Assembly (NCBI GenBank): GCA_963082975.1 | Contig: OY720350.1 | Span: 9,257,488 to 9,321,487 of the forward strand | DNA length: 64,000 nt | Source: Labia minor | Taxonomy: Eukaryota; Arthropoda; Insecta; Dermaptera; Spongiphoridae | Reading direction: 5' to 3' | Part shown: positions 11,637 to 21,950 of the stretch, piece after piece | Numbering within the stretch: position 1 is the stretch's first letter | Layout: each line of letters opens with the position of its first letter | Notes under the pieces: generated by a model | What the model saw: only the letters and a program-made list of their open reading frames with translations | Databases searched by the model: none | Told to the model about the DNA's origin: nothing | Position numbers and translations under genes: made by a program

Positions 11637-11853
11637 AGGTGACCAATCGTCCTCCTTTAGGGAGGACAGTCCTCCATTTGTAAACACTGTCCTTCTTTTG
11701 TAAGTGTCCTCCTAACTGTCCTTTTTGATATCTATCCCGTTTATTGAAATATTTAGGACATCATTTCGTACTTTTTTTCAAAATTTTTTCAGTTTGCTTC
11801 TAAAAAAAAAAGATAAAATGTCCTGATTTGGTGTTTTGAAAATATGGTCACCT
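11637..11853 (+). mobile_element. Rep-D MITE, complete, TA-flanked
   Basis: The ends are AGGTGACCAATCGTCC and ATATGGTCACCT, with TA on both sides (11635-11636 and 11854-11855). The interior carries AGGGAGGACAGTCCTCC, a strong short palindrome, then GTCCTTCTTTTGTAAGTGTC and AAATGTCCTGATTTGGTG. The TA duplication and the short inverted ends suggest a Tc1/mariner-like or related cut-and-paste element. It is non-autonomous and has relatives at 28124, 52177, 53371 and 58993. Confidence 0.7.
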
Positions 11854-12065
11854 TATTTTTACATTATTTTTATTATCATCATTCTGTTGAGATTAATGTT
11901 TGTAGGTACTGGTTGAAATTTGCTTTAATTAGTTTATCTATCTATTCTAATGTAACCTGGAGATTTTTTTTTTACTTGTATATTACAGTAAAATTTTAGT
12001 AAGTATTTATTTATATACTATTTATTGATGATTTGATTATCTATTTTAAATTCTAAAAATTAAGT
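11854..12065 (+). repeat. Duplicated block shared with 59938-60145
   Basis: After Rep-D the sequence TTATTTTTACATTATTTTTA, CATCATTCTGTTGAGATTAA, TGCTTTAATTAGTTTATCTA and ACTTGTATATTACAG matches the sequence after the Rep-D copy that ends at 59937. The shared stretch ends near TATTTTAAATTCTAAAAAT. This locus therefore shares its left flank with one Rep-D locus and its right flank with another. Confidence 0.8.
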
Positions 12066-12479
12066 GAAATTTGAATATTACATTAATTCACTAGAGATAT
12101 TATTCCACACAACACAATAATAATTATTATTAGATATATACATTTTTTTATATATATGGTACACAAAAAACATCCCACTAATAATATCCTACATATATCG
12201 ATGGTTTATTAATCATTGTTTATTTACTGATCATTCAGTTTATTAGTGATTCTGACTATTTCAAATATTTTTAATTATTTTTTTTTTGTTTTTTATAATT
12301 ACTAAATAAAAAAAATAAATTAACTTTTCTAATTTTCTTTTTACATGATCCGTTAACTGAATTAAAATCTATTTGAGTAACACATTAACATCACTAATTA
12401 ATCCAATTTTTAACTCATCCAAATATCAAAACATGTATTTTTGTCTTGTTGAATTTATTTTCGTTTTTTTTCGAGTGAA
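12066..12479. other. AT-rich DNA, no gene seen
   Basis: Only AT-rich sequence with short TA and T runs is present. Nothing here resembles a coding region or a known repeat end. Confidence 0.6.
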
Positions 12480-12870
12480 GGCAAATGGGGAAGGAAAATA
12501 GAGAAAAATAGGAGGGGAAGGGGAAGGGGAGAAAGATGGTAGGTCATATAAACCAACAGGAAAGGAAGCCTGCACAAGTAAACCTACTTGTACTTTTAAT
12601 TAAAATATTACCACCTTTCATATTCGTTTAATTAGCAGCAACGTTGAGAGAATAAATAAATAAATAAATGAATGAATGAATGAATGTATGCATGGAGCGA
12701 GCATTGGGCAGCGACGCACTGAGACCGACCGATTAGATCTCAACTGCCTTGAGCAGCCGGCGACTGTTCTGTTCATTCGCGGCTAATGGGCTCAACAGGC
12801 TTGTTGCTTTCCTTATTAATTAGCATCAACAACAGGCAGCCGATTGCTAGATTAAATAGATCTACATTTC
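12480..12870. promoter_or_regulatory. GC-richer island, candidate enhancer
   Basis: The island begins with a GGGGAAGGGGAAGGGG purine tract and passes a GAAT/TAAA tetranucleotide run. It then continues as complex sequence from 12690 to 12870. Within this lie TGCCTTGAGCAGCCGGCG, GCGGCTAATGGGCTC and ATTAATTAGC, a homeodomain-type word. It shares GCCTTGAGCAGCC (12746-12758) and CATTAGCCG (minus strand, 12780-12788) with the island at 40060-40390. There is no open frame. A developmental enhancer is the most natural reading, but it is an inference from composition and motifs. Confidence 0.3.
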
Positions 12871-13096
12871 GATGTCTTGTTTTTGATGTAATTATAAACT
12901 ACAATAATAAATAATAAGCAAAATAGTTGAAACTATTTTCATTATCTAGTTCTAATTATATTAAATAAACTTACATGCTATAACAAATTCAATTTGAATT
13001 ACATAGTCCTTATTAAATATAAGATTATGTATATATAATTATTAGTCTTTATATTGTATAAAAATCAAAAATCATTTATTTAAGAAATTAATAAAA

Positions 13097-13422
13097 TATG
13101 TTGACATGTGGCCAGACACAGAACCGACCTACTGTTTGAAACAAATTAATTTCCAGCTACAGAAACAATTTCAAATAATTTTAATATTTAATAACTATTA
13201 ATGCAATAAAATACAGATATGGATATAACATAAATATTTTTAATTTTATTTATAATATATAAGGAGGACATGGCTGTGACGTCATGAATGGTTGGGTGAC
13301 GTCATAAAATTTTAAATTTAAAAAAAGTAATGAAGATGATTTTTGGCGTGGATAAAAACAATTCGTCGTTCGGTAATTACTTTCGTCGGTCGGTAATTAC
13401 TTTCGTCGGTCGGTAATAATGG
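13097..13422 (+). mobile_element. Rep-B element, internally deleted, with tripled end
   Basis: The copy keeps the hairpin end (TTGACATGTGGCCAGAC, ACCGACC) and the paired TGACGTCATGAATGG / TGACGTCATAAAA words. It then jumps from AATGAAGATGATTTTT to the subterminal repeat. That repeat, TCGTCGGTCGGTAATTACTT or close to it, occurs three times with 20-bp spacing, starting at 13363, 13383 and 13403. The core, microsatellite and CTTCCGG block are missing. Confidence 0.7.
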
Positions 13423-13643
13423 AAGATCATATCTATATTATATATATATAATTTAGGTATTTATTTTTATTTTAAATTTGAAAATTATAAAATCGATTTA
13501 ATTCATTTTTAGAAGATGAACAAACTCTTAAAGCTTCAATATTTAGACACAATCAATCTACATATTCAAATTATAATTACTGGGTTAAACTTTTTGTAAA
13601 ATATTGTTAATAAGATTTGTTTTTCTGAGATCTTTGATTAAAA

Positions 13644-14310
13644 TAAGCTGGAGTGTCTCCACTCGACTATCTCGCAAATTTGAATTGGATTAAATAACAT
13701 ATATTATATTTAAATTAAATTTAATTAAGTATAAATTATAAATTAAAATTAATAAATAATATTTATTAAACCAGCGCAAGTTTGGTGGTCAATTTAAAGG
13801 AAAAAAAAATCAAAACGTTGTAGGCAAGGACCATCTTCAGGTTGAGCTAATTTTCTCAACGGTTTGAACTAGAATAATGAAATTCGGTATACAAACATTA
13901 TTCAAAATTCGAAGTTTTCTATCAGCTTTTGAGAAATGTAGCCGGAAGAGGGTCATTAGCTTTGATGAACGTTTTGATTTTTTTTCCTCTAAAGAGTCTA
14001 AAGTTTTCATAAAAATAAAGATATATGTTTGATAGTTTTTCACATGATTAAAAATTGTATAAAACTGCTATATATAGAATTTCAGCTTGATTGAATCGCT
14101 GAAAGTTTCGGAATTAGTTTTTTAACACAACAAATCACGCGCCAACACGTGACCTGGTGCCATCAACAAAGAGCCAAACATGCGCTGATTTTATAAATAT
14201 TATTTCTTAATTTATAATTTATAATTAATTAAATTTAATTTAAATATAATATATGTTAATTAATCCAATTCAAATTTGCGAGATAGTCGAGTGGAGACAC
14301 TCCAGCTTAT
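13644..14310. mobile_element. Rep-A fold-back: two copies joined head to head
   Basis: The left part (13644 to about 13859) is Rep-A in plus orientation with an internal deletion. The right part (about 13860 to 14310) is Rep-A in minus orientation, ending GTGGAGACACTCCAGCTTAT. Both outer ends are therefore the same hairpin terminus. The outer arms of about 140 bp (13644-13783 and 14171-14310) are near-perfect inverted repeats, so the DNA or its transcript could form a long stem. The subterminal end GGCGAGATAGT with its A run is absent from this locus. Confidence 0.8.
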
Positions 14311-14389
14311 TTTTAATAAATATAAAACATTGATAAAATAAAATGTTTATTCTACTTAAGATATTCGATTTCCATTTCAAACGAATGCT

Positions 14390-14890
14390 TGTTCACCCTA
14401 GTGACACTTGAAGACACCAACCCTTAGCGACGAGTTAAAAGGGTTGAAGTAGAGGGTGAAACGAAAAATAAAACACTAGAGGGGCGCCGGCCATTTTGTC
14501 AAACTTATGTTTGTAGGTCGCTATTAAAGTGTTTAATTGCTCTGGAATCGAATTGAGTAAACAGAACGAAGAGTGAGTGGGAGAGGGGAGGGTGGGGTGA
14601 GAGGACAATTTCAGGGGCAACCAGCCGTTTCTTCAACGCCTCCATCTTCTTGTTTGATCTGCACTACGTGTGCCGACGTTAATTACATGAAACGGGCGGC
14701 CATTAATCAAAGATCCTCCCGGTTCCCATCGATAACACCAACCGTTAGGTACTTTGAAATTTTACCAAATAATTGGATTCCTCAAAACGTAATTACATCT
14801 TTTAAAGATCTAAAGAGAGTTAAAACGAAACAGACTGAGGTGAGAAACTTGAGTAAAATTCGAAATAATTGGAAAAATCTCTAAAATTCA
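14390..14890. promoter_or_regulatory. GC-richer island, candidate enhancer or exon-bearing region
   Basis: Complex sequence includes GGGGCGCCGGCCATTTTG, CGGGCGGCCATTAATCAAAG (a TCF-like ATCAAAG next to ATTAA), AGATCCTCCCGG and CACTACGTGTGCCGACG. Opposite-strand overlapping frames (61 codons minus, 103 codons plus) are open, partly because AT-derived stops are scarcer in this composition. Neither resembles a known protein, and codon use gives no clear favourite. Regulatory DNA is the more likely explanation; an exon cannot be excluded. Confidence 0.3.
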
Positions 14891-16299
14891 CGTAGTCTTA
14901 TATATAAAGTCGTATTATTTCTAAGTTTTAATCGTTTTAATAAAAGAGTACAGACAAACTTAAATGGATATCCGATTTTATATCTTAAATTCGATTTAAC
15001 TAATAAATATGTCTGCCTACAGTTTAAATTGCTATTGTGTTAACGGTTAATATTACGTTATCAACAATACTATTATTATATTTATTAATGAATTTCAAAA
15101 AAAAAAAAAACTATTTAATGAAATCCATAAGAATAACCGAACCGTAATGAACGAATTATTTTAAATAAATTGTGAATCATTAATTATGCTGTTGTATTAA
15201 TTATTATATAATTATACAATGGAAGTTGACAACGACATGGCGTTAATTGAATTATCATTTTCCATCATACCAAAGTAAAAAATTAAACTTCAAATTTCAT
15301 TTGTTTATAAAAGTTAACACTTAAGGTTATAGACAGTTACCTTGGCTTGTGTTATCACCACTTATAAAATATATTTGCCAAATGTGGTAGTTTCATTGAT
15401 TTGGTCTTGAAATGGGCCAATATTTGTCAACCACCAATGTCAAATATGAAACAACCACTCCACTTGATCATGAAAAGAGTTATGAAATAATAAATTCTTC
15501 AAATTACTTAATTAATACAATTCAATTCACAATCTTGTGGTTAACCAAGTAAAGTTTATTTCTTTATAAATTTTATTTCACTAACATTTCGAGATTAAAT
15601 ATGATTTTATTATATTTACTTAAATTGAAAAATATTCATTAAACTAATTTTTTTTCTTTAATGGCATGTTTAATGTGCATTGAATAATACGAATCCATAC
15701 TCATTTTTTTCTATATTCTTTGTAAATAAAATTTGTTCCTTAATTATATCATTTCAATATTTGGAAATAAACTTGTATCTAACTTGTGTATCTAATAAAT
15801 ATAATTTCCGTTGAATGTATGTATATATGTATGTGATGTCTGTAACATTATGAAGTTAGTTACCAATTCGGTTTAAGCTTAAATTGCAAACACCTTTTGC
15901 AAGTATAAACATAACAATTGAGATAATTTAATAATTAATATTCCCACATGTATATATATTAATTTTATATAGTTTTAAATATATTTTTTTAATATTTATA
16001 TTAAATAATACTTTTATAACAAAAATGTTTAGTTTGTTTTATTTAATCAGAATATTATTTCCTAAGATTATTATTATTGGGTTTTCATACACTCGTAAAA
16101 TGTGTTTATTAGAAAAATTGATATATATATATGTAAATAACATTTGTATAATTTGAATTATTTAATTAGTTAGTTATTTAATTTTCTTGTATATTTTAAG
16201 TTGCCGGACTGAAATTCGTTTATGTTATTATAATATGATATATATTTTTCTTTTCATAGAAAATTCATTCTAATTTATAAATCTTTTTAATATTAAATT
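14891..16299. other. AT-rich DNA; modest complexity at 15330-15480
   Basis: Most of the interval is featureless. At 15330-15480 words such as GACAGTTACCTTGGCTTGTG and CCACTTGATCATG stand out; CCACTTGA is the NK2-family binding word. No open frame or repeat end was recognised. Confidence 0.4.
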
Positions 16300-16530
16300 T
16301 TGTTATATTGTATTTCATTGATAAAACAAATAACTATAAAAATCGATTTGCTTGTATTTAAGGTAAGCAAATCGCTCTTAAAATTGTATATTTTTTATCT
16401 TATTTTAATTAATAAAATTTGCTTGTATTTAAGGTACATCGATTTGGTTATTTAATTTAAAATCCTAATCTCCATCTTATAAATCGATTTTTATAGTTAT
16501 TTGTTTTATCAATGAAATACAATATAACAA
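16300..16530. mobile_element. Palindromic MITE-like element with perfect 50-bp arms
   Basis: Positions 16300-16349 and 16481-16530 are exact reverse complements over 50 bp, from TTGTTATATTG at the outer end to AATCGATTT at the inner end. Inside, the phrase TTTGCTTGTATTTAAGGTA occurs twice in direct orientation (about 16347 and 16419), each next to ATCGAT-like or GCAAATC words. There is no coding capacity. Perfect arms suggest a young insertion or arm correction by gene conversion. The superfamily is not recognisable. Confidence 0.7.
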
Positions 16531-16566
16531 ATATATATACTTTAGTTTAAATTAACTATAACTATA

Positions 16567-16784
16567 CAGTGCCGGATTAAGGAATTTTCGGGTCCCAGGT
16601 AAGGACAGAATTCCGGGCCCCCACCCATAAAATAACACCTTTTTTTTTTTTAGAACCATATTGAAAATTTTTTAAAAAAGTCGAAAAAATATTTAAAAGT
16701 CTGATCGCAATGATCATGATTCTTTGAACCGTTTTACAGGCCCTAGGCAGTTGCCTATTGGCCTAGGCCTAAATCCGCCCCATG
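16567..16784. mobile_element. hAT MITE with exact 8-bp target duplication
   Basis: The left end is CAGTGCCGGATTAAGG and the right end CCTAAATCCGCCCCATG, which are inverted relatives. The flanking 8 bp, TAACTATA, are identical (16559-16566 and 16785-16792). The interior has GGTCCCAGG, CGGGCCCCCA and GGCCCTAGGCAGTTGCC. This is a well-supported non-autonomous hAT insertion. A short stretch (ATTGAAAATTTTTTAAAAAAG, TCTGATCGCA) resembles the interior of the hAT copies at 9926 and 48938. Confidence 0.85.
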
Positions 16785-16792
16785 TAACTATA

Positions 16793-17164
16793 TAATTGCT
16801 ACATTGTAAATTAATAGAGCAAAATTATTCTATAAGATAAAAATAGACAAACAATTGAATCGAATTTCTTTTATTGTGAATATTTAATTTAACAAAAATA
16901 TATAGAATGGTGAGAAATTACATTATTTATTTATTTATTTATTTTATGTATTTTAAACTATTCAATGTGATATTGTTTTTTTTATTTGTTTAAATTATAA
17001 TTGTGGATTAATTCAAGATGAAAGTGATTTTTTTTTGTATTTTTTAAGTAGATAGTTACTAGTATATGCAATTAATTTTAAATTTTACTTTTTTTTTTAA
17101 GATTAATTTGTAATTTAGATAAGCAACTTTTAGTCACTCGCATATAATTTTTTTTTTTTTTTAT
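16793..17164. other. AT-rich DNA, no gene seen
   Basis: The interval consists of long T runs, ATTT repeats and AT-rich filler. Nothing coding or repeat-like was recognised. Confidence 0.6.
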
Positions 17165-17620
17165 TTAAAATTTACTCGGTTGCGATTAGATGATTCGTTG
17201 CCAAGTCAAGCGGTAGGCGATAAGCAGGGGCGAGTCAGTTGATTGACAGGGTTATCTTTAAATAACATCGATTCATAAATCATATCAGATTTCATTTATT
17301 TATTTTATTTATTTATTTTTTGTTTAAATTTTCATTTCAAGATGTATTTGTTAATAGTATCATCGTTGATTTTTATATTTTTATTTTTGTTGTTGTTGAT
17401 GTTGATGACGATGATGATGATGATATTATTACTCATTCTTTTCTATAGGTAGTATGTATATGCTGGAAAGGATCGAAAAGGAACAGTAGGAATAAAGGAG
17501 GGGAGAAGAGATGCAAGCAAAAGCGGGGATGAAAGGTTTAAATGCGGATCTAGGCTAAGCCCATTTCTCTCGTTGGTTAGATAAAAGCGTAAGCCCTAAT
17601 GAGTAACAAACGTTTAATTA
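17165..17620. promoter_or_regulatory. Complex island with an Exd/Hth (Pbx/Meis) composite site
   Basis: At about 17170-17290 the sequence carries TTGATTGACAGGGTTATC. TGATTGACAG is the classical composite site for TALE homeodomain pairs (Pbx/Exd with Meis/Hth). GATGATGATGATG follows at about 17405-17425. A second complex patch at 17450-17620 contains GGATCTAGGCTAAGCCC and GGTTAGATAAAAGCG. There is no open frame of interest. Enhancer function is inferred only from the motif and composition. Confidence 0.3.
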
Positions 17621-18193
17621 ATATTCCAGTATTTGAAAATGTAAATATTTAACATTTATATGATTCAGATGATATTAATTGCGATTTAGTAGGAAAAATT
17701 AAAATTTCATTACTTTTAAGGGATAAACGATCATAGTTATTATTATAATAATACTAATATAATATATTATATTCTATGAACATTTAATTATAGAAGATAA
17801 TTTCCAAATTCTTGTTTATTTGTAAATTTGTCAATTATTATAAAATAGGATTATGAAAAATATTATTAGATAAATCTTAAATATGAAATGTTCTTATTAA
17901 ATTAAATTAATAATAATATTAATTATAATTAGTATATATAGTATGATAATTAAAATTAGAAAAAGAATATAAATATTTGCATTAATGAGAGAAAATATGA
18001 AACCAGAGAAATGATCATTTCTCATTTCTATTAACACCATTCACTGAAAAATTTTAATTATCTTCACTATTTCCAAGATTTGCAATGTATTTACAGTTGT
18101 TTATTTTTTGAAGAAAACAAAAAAAAAAAAAAATAATTAACTTATCATAGAAATATATAATATCTTTTTTTTAATTGTTTAATTTATTTAATT
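17621..18193. other. AT-rich DNA, no gene seen
   Basis: Only A/T runs and AT-rich words are present. No support for a gene, RNA or known repeat. Confidence 0.6.
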
Positions 18194-18369
18194 GACCGGG
18201 AGCTTAGCCGAGAGGTTATAGTAACCAGTCCGCCGACTCGAGTTCGAGGGTTCAAACCTCGCCGAGTGCATTGATATATAAATATAAATATAAATAAAAA
18301 TAAAAATAATAAACAAATCTGAGAAAGCTGGCTAAATGGAGATATATTCCGAAAAAGCCAAAAAAAAAA
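18194..18369 (+). mobile_element. tRNA-like SINE (SINE-2), single copy in window
   Basis: The head has an A-box-like word (TTAGCCGAGAGGTTA), a short GGTTATAGTAACC hairpin where the D arm would be, and a B box (GGTTCAAACCT). The B box lies in a perfect five-pair T arm, CGAGG...CCTCG. The GCCGAGAGGTT and GACTCGA wording recalls tRNA-Ser. The 5' and 3' acceptor strands do not pair, so it is not a working tRNA gene. An ATAAAT-repeat stretch and a body with a GGCT/AGCC stem and an A run follow, as in a SINE. Confidence 0.65.
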
Positions 18370-18738
18370 TTATTTAATTTATCTATTATCTATTATCTTC
18401 TATGTGTAAAATAAGAATTATTTTGATTTTAAAATTAATATAAACCTACCTACCTACCGATCTTGGATAAATTTGAAATATTATCACAATATGTTTTTAA
18501 TTAAAAACACAAAATTTTAGATGGAAAAAATTTTATTTATTCATATTAGTGTAATAAAGAAATGTCAATATATTTATGTATATTAAAACTTTTATAGTAA
18601 TATTAAATAAACTTACTGAACTTTTTTAACAACTCTATGAAAAATTAATTACGTAAATAAATAATTATTAATAGTTATTTTTTCTTAGGATTATTTCCTA
18701 TTATTATATATTATTACATAATTTCATTAATTACAATA
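18370..18738. other. AT-rich DNA, no gene seen
   Basis: AT-rich filler, with a short CTACCTACCTACC run at about 18445. It precedes the duplicated block at 18739. Confidence 0.6.
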
Positions 18739-19008
18739 TTTACTAATTTATTTTTTATATTTTATAAAATTATTCTTAATTAATATTCTACAAAAAAAAA
18801 AAAAAATGTTGATCATTTAATCATACTTTGTTCAATGTTATTAAATATAATATTATAATATATAAAAATAAAGAGGAAGAGAGAATTAAAAATTAATTGA
18901 TGGATATGAAATAGAATTGATCATTTATTTATTTAAATAGATTGTAAATAATTTGAACAATATCCAGCATAGTTCTATACTGAGACTCAAAAAAATAAAA
19001 TAAAAGTA
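18739..19008 (+). repeat. Copy 2 of the direct duplication (partner 3711-3981)
   Basis: This block matches the sequence before Rep-A at 3982, including the A14 run, AAATATAATATTATAATATA and ATCCAGCATAGTTCTATACT. Together with the following Rep-A it forms the second copy of a segment of about 0.73-0.86 kb lying 15 kb from the first, in the same orientation. Confidence 0.8.
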
Positions 19009-19463
19009 TAAGCTGGAGTCTCTCCACTCGACTATCTCGCAAATTTGAATTGGATTAAATAACATATATTATATTTAAATTAAATTTAATTAATTATAAA
19101 TTATAAATTAAAATTAATAAATAATATTTATTAAACCAGCGCGTCTTTGGCTCTTTGTTGATGGCACCAAGTCACGTGTTTGCGCGTGATTTGCAGTGTT
19201 AAAAAATTAATTCCGGTACTTTCATCGATTCAATCAAGCTGAAATTCTATATATAGCAGTTTTATACAATTTTTAATCATGTATCATTATTTTTACGGTC
19301 AGTTGCGTAATCTTGTCTACATACATACACACACACACACACATACAGACATTTTTCTCAACCTTATTGAAAATGATTCACGAACCTTCAAAACGTATAA
19401 AAACATCAAAATCTCGACATCGAAAATTTTCGTGATCGCACTACTATCTCTGGCGAGATAGTA
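19009..19463 (+). mobile_element. Rep-A element, middle deleted
   Basis: The copy has the hairpin end (AGCTGGAGTCTCTCC), CACCAAGTCACGTGTTTGCG and TATATAGCAGTTTTATAC. It then passes from TTTTTAATCATGT straight to ATTTTTACGGTCAG and TTGCGTAATCTTGTCTAC. The ACCAAATTTCAT core and the ATGACCCTCTTCCGG block are therefore missing. The microsatellite and the end CTACTATCTCTGGCGAGATA are present. Confidence 0.75.
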
Positions 19464-20535
19464 AAAAAAAATCAAAAATCAAAAAATTGCATTTAATCCA
19501 ATTTTTTTTTTAATCTTTTATCATAATAATTTTTATTTCATTCATTTTCCATCTAGTCTAATTTATTGTAAAAATATTTTTTTAATTTGTAAATTGAATT
19601 ATTAGAATGTGATGAATTTAATTAGAGATAGATTTTAACATTTATTTTTTTATGTGGAATGGTGGATTCTAATAGTTGGTTAATGATTTGGTTCCGATAT
19701 ACACGAATGGAAATACTGTCATTTCCGAATCCTCATTTAGAAGAATCGCTCGTTAAGATTCCACCCTTGCAGTGGCTCCAGGCGTCTTTCCAACACGCAA
19801 TCGTTTTTCCTGTCTTGATTTCAACTCCTTCCTCACTACCTCCTACTTGGGTTAGTAAAATTTGGGAAAATAGAACCATAATCCTTTTGCGTAGCGACTT
19901 GGTTTTATCTTAAATGGATCATGTCTAATTCATATACTTTTTAAGAATGTTTCAATCAAAGAATCAAGTGAATTAATAGAAACAGAACAAGGAGATTAAA
20001 AATTATAAGTGAATTTTAGAAAATTGTCTATTATATTATTTTAGATATATACTTATAAACAATTTTAAAATTATTTCTAAACAATTCTTACTGAAATTGA
20101 ATATATGTAGATATGTATTTATTTAGAGATAATTTTTATTCTATTCCCTTAGAAGAAAATATTATAAATTACCAAACCCAATGCATTTAACCATTTTCAT
20201 ATTATTATTGAAATTCCAAAAAAACATGTTCGACAATAAAATTTTTATTTTAATTTCTTATAATGAAACATCACATTTAAATTCATGATTTTATCATATT
20301 TATTAAATATTTAAGTAGAAATAAGAAATTCTTTAATTAATATTTTAAATGAACATCAAATAACGAGATAAATCAGAGTAGGAAATCTTTTTTATCAAAG
20401 CCAAATGAAAGTTCAACATTTTTTGGTAGGCCGCAGACGAACAAGAAAAAACAACTTAATAAATTATTAAACCATAAATATTTAATGAATAATACACATA
20501 ATAAATGGCTCTTTAAAGGTCTCAAAAAATCCTTT
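19464..20535. other. AT-rich DNA with a complex patch at 19650-19915
   Basis: The patch contains an open 84-codon frame starting at 19659 (MVDSNSW...). Its residue mix is varied, unlike the Phe/Ile/Tyr-only frames elsewhere, but I recognise no family and see no clear splice signals. It could be an exon, regulatory DNA or an old transposon piece. The rest of the interval is AT-rich filler. Confidence 0.3.
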
Positions 20536-20820
20536 CTTAAAACCTCTGACTTTTGTATGTCCTACACAAGGACAACTCCTATCAAGTCGATTATATCAAT
20601 TCGGTGTTCTCTGATCAATAGAACGTGTCCTATCAACCTTTTCCTTGATTTTCTTGATCGGAGGAGCTATCAAGTAGCTTTCCCTATGTTGATCCCGAAG
20701 ATTGGGTTGACTCCGTCCTATATGCTCCAGCTAGCGAAATTCCCTTGCCAGGCCAGGGACTTGAACCCGGGACCACGAGAATGTGAGCCAGCTACGCTAA
20801 CCTCTCACCCTGTGGCGTTT
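20536..20820 (-). mobile_element. tRNA-derived SINE-1, near full length
   Basis: On the minus strand it starts after AAAA with CGCCACAGGGTGAGAGG. The A box TTAGCGTAGCTGG and the B box GGTTCAAGTCC lie at the expected spacing. The insertion GCCTGGCAAGGGAATTTC distinguishes this longer form from the copy at 8491. It ends with CATACAAAAGTCAGAGG and a T-rich stretch. Confidence 0.85.
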
Positions 20821-21950
20821 TCTTAGCAATTATATTATTATATTATATTATAATTATTATAAAGTATAGTATATATTTAACTTAACAATTATCAAGTGAC
20901 CACCAAAGAGTTTAGGATACCCCTGTTACTTACCCCTGATTTAGATTGTTTTGTTGTTTTTTTTTTTAAAAAAAGCACATATTTATAAGATTAATAATAA
21001 TATTTATATAAATCTATGAATGTATAATGCATTTCAAAGCCACTATCATTGTATTATTTTGAATTGGATATTTACACTTGTCATTAATGAACTAAATTGA
21101 TAAAAAAAAAGAAAACAAATGAAAATAATTTTTTTCATAAATGCACTTATATCAGTTTTATTCATATTCATATCTTAGAAAATCCTCTAATAGTTGAGTT
21201 TCAATAAAAATCTGGGAACAATTTTCAAAATTGGAAAGACAAATATTTACAAATTCTATTTCAATGGCATCCATTTACATCTACTCATCTAAATATTATA
21301 CTTGTAAATACCAGAAATATCTTAAATCAACAATTGTAAATTACTTCCTTACAAATGTAAATATTCTTACGTTGATATCTGTTGATATTTTGTCTGAAAA
21401 TTATAATAAAAGAAAGAATGAAAGGCAATACAATTATATATGTACCTATACTTAATATATAAATAGTAATGTCAGTGTATGTATTATATATCATTTCCGT
21501 ATCATCCATTCCTCAATAATAATACAAATCTTTTCCTTTCAATTGGAATCAGAATGACGACGAGAGTTATTTGACAGATTTCATTTCCTTTTTATCAGAA
21601 AGAGTGGAACGTTAATTTGAGTATCCACCATGGTGGTGGGATCAAAAGTATTTGTACGATAGTGATATAAAAACCAGGAAACGACTCCACTTGAAATGAA
21701 TTTGTTTCCTATAAAGAGAGCCATTTGGCATTCATCTCTTTTAAATTTATATATATATATATATATATTTCTAACGGGTGGTCAACAAATCAACTCCATT
21801 TTATATTGAATTCAAATATTACAATGGAAATAGAAATGTGATAACGTTTTTCCAATGAGAGATTCACTTTAATGGAATGAATTGATATTCATATGAAATA
21901 TTCAGGTTAATTTTGTACAAGAATTTCAAATAAAAAAATACTTCTACTTT
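20821..21950. other. Mostly AT-rich; complex patch at 21540-21720
   Basis: The patch 21540-21720 includes GAATGACGACGAGAG, CCACCATGGTGGTGG (a palindrome, CCACCATGGTGG) and CTCCACTTGAAATG. Short frames at 21231-21509 are AT-derived and overlap each other on both strands. No gene is supported. A TA run lies at about 21750-21768. Confidence 0.4.

Noticed and set aside
13365-13420. CRISPR-like three-unit repeat
   Set aside because: The 20-bp units are contiguous with no spacers and are the Rep-B subterminal end repeated in tandem.
15461-15468. Three CCACTTGA (NK2-type) words at about 15461, 21687 and 51989 as a regulatory series
   Set aside because: An 8-bp word is expected about this often by chance in 64 kb on two strands, and the sites have no shared context.
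18194-18271. Functional tRNA-Ser-like gene
   Set aside because: The acceptor strands do not pair, the anticodon arm is not regular, and there is SINE-like sequence with an A run downstream. Only the A and B boxes and T arm are preserved.
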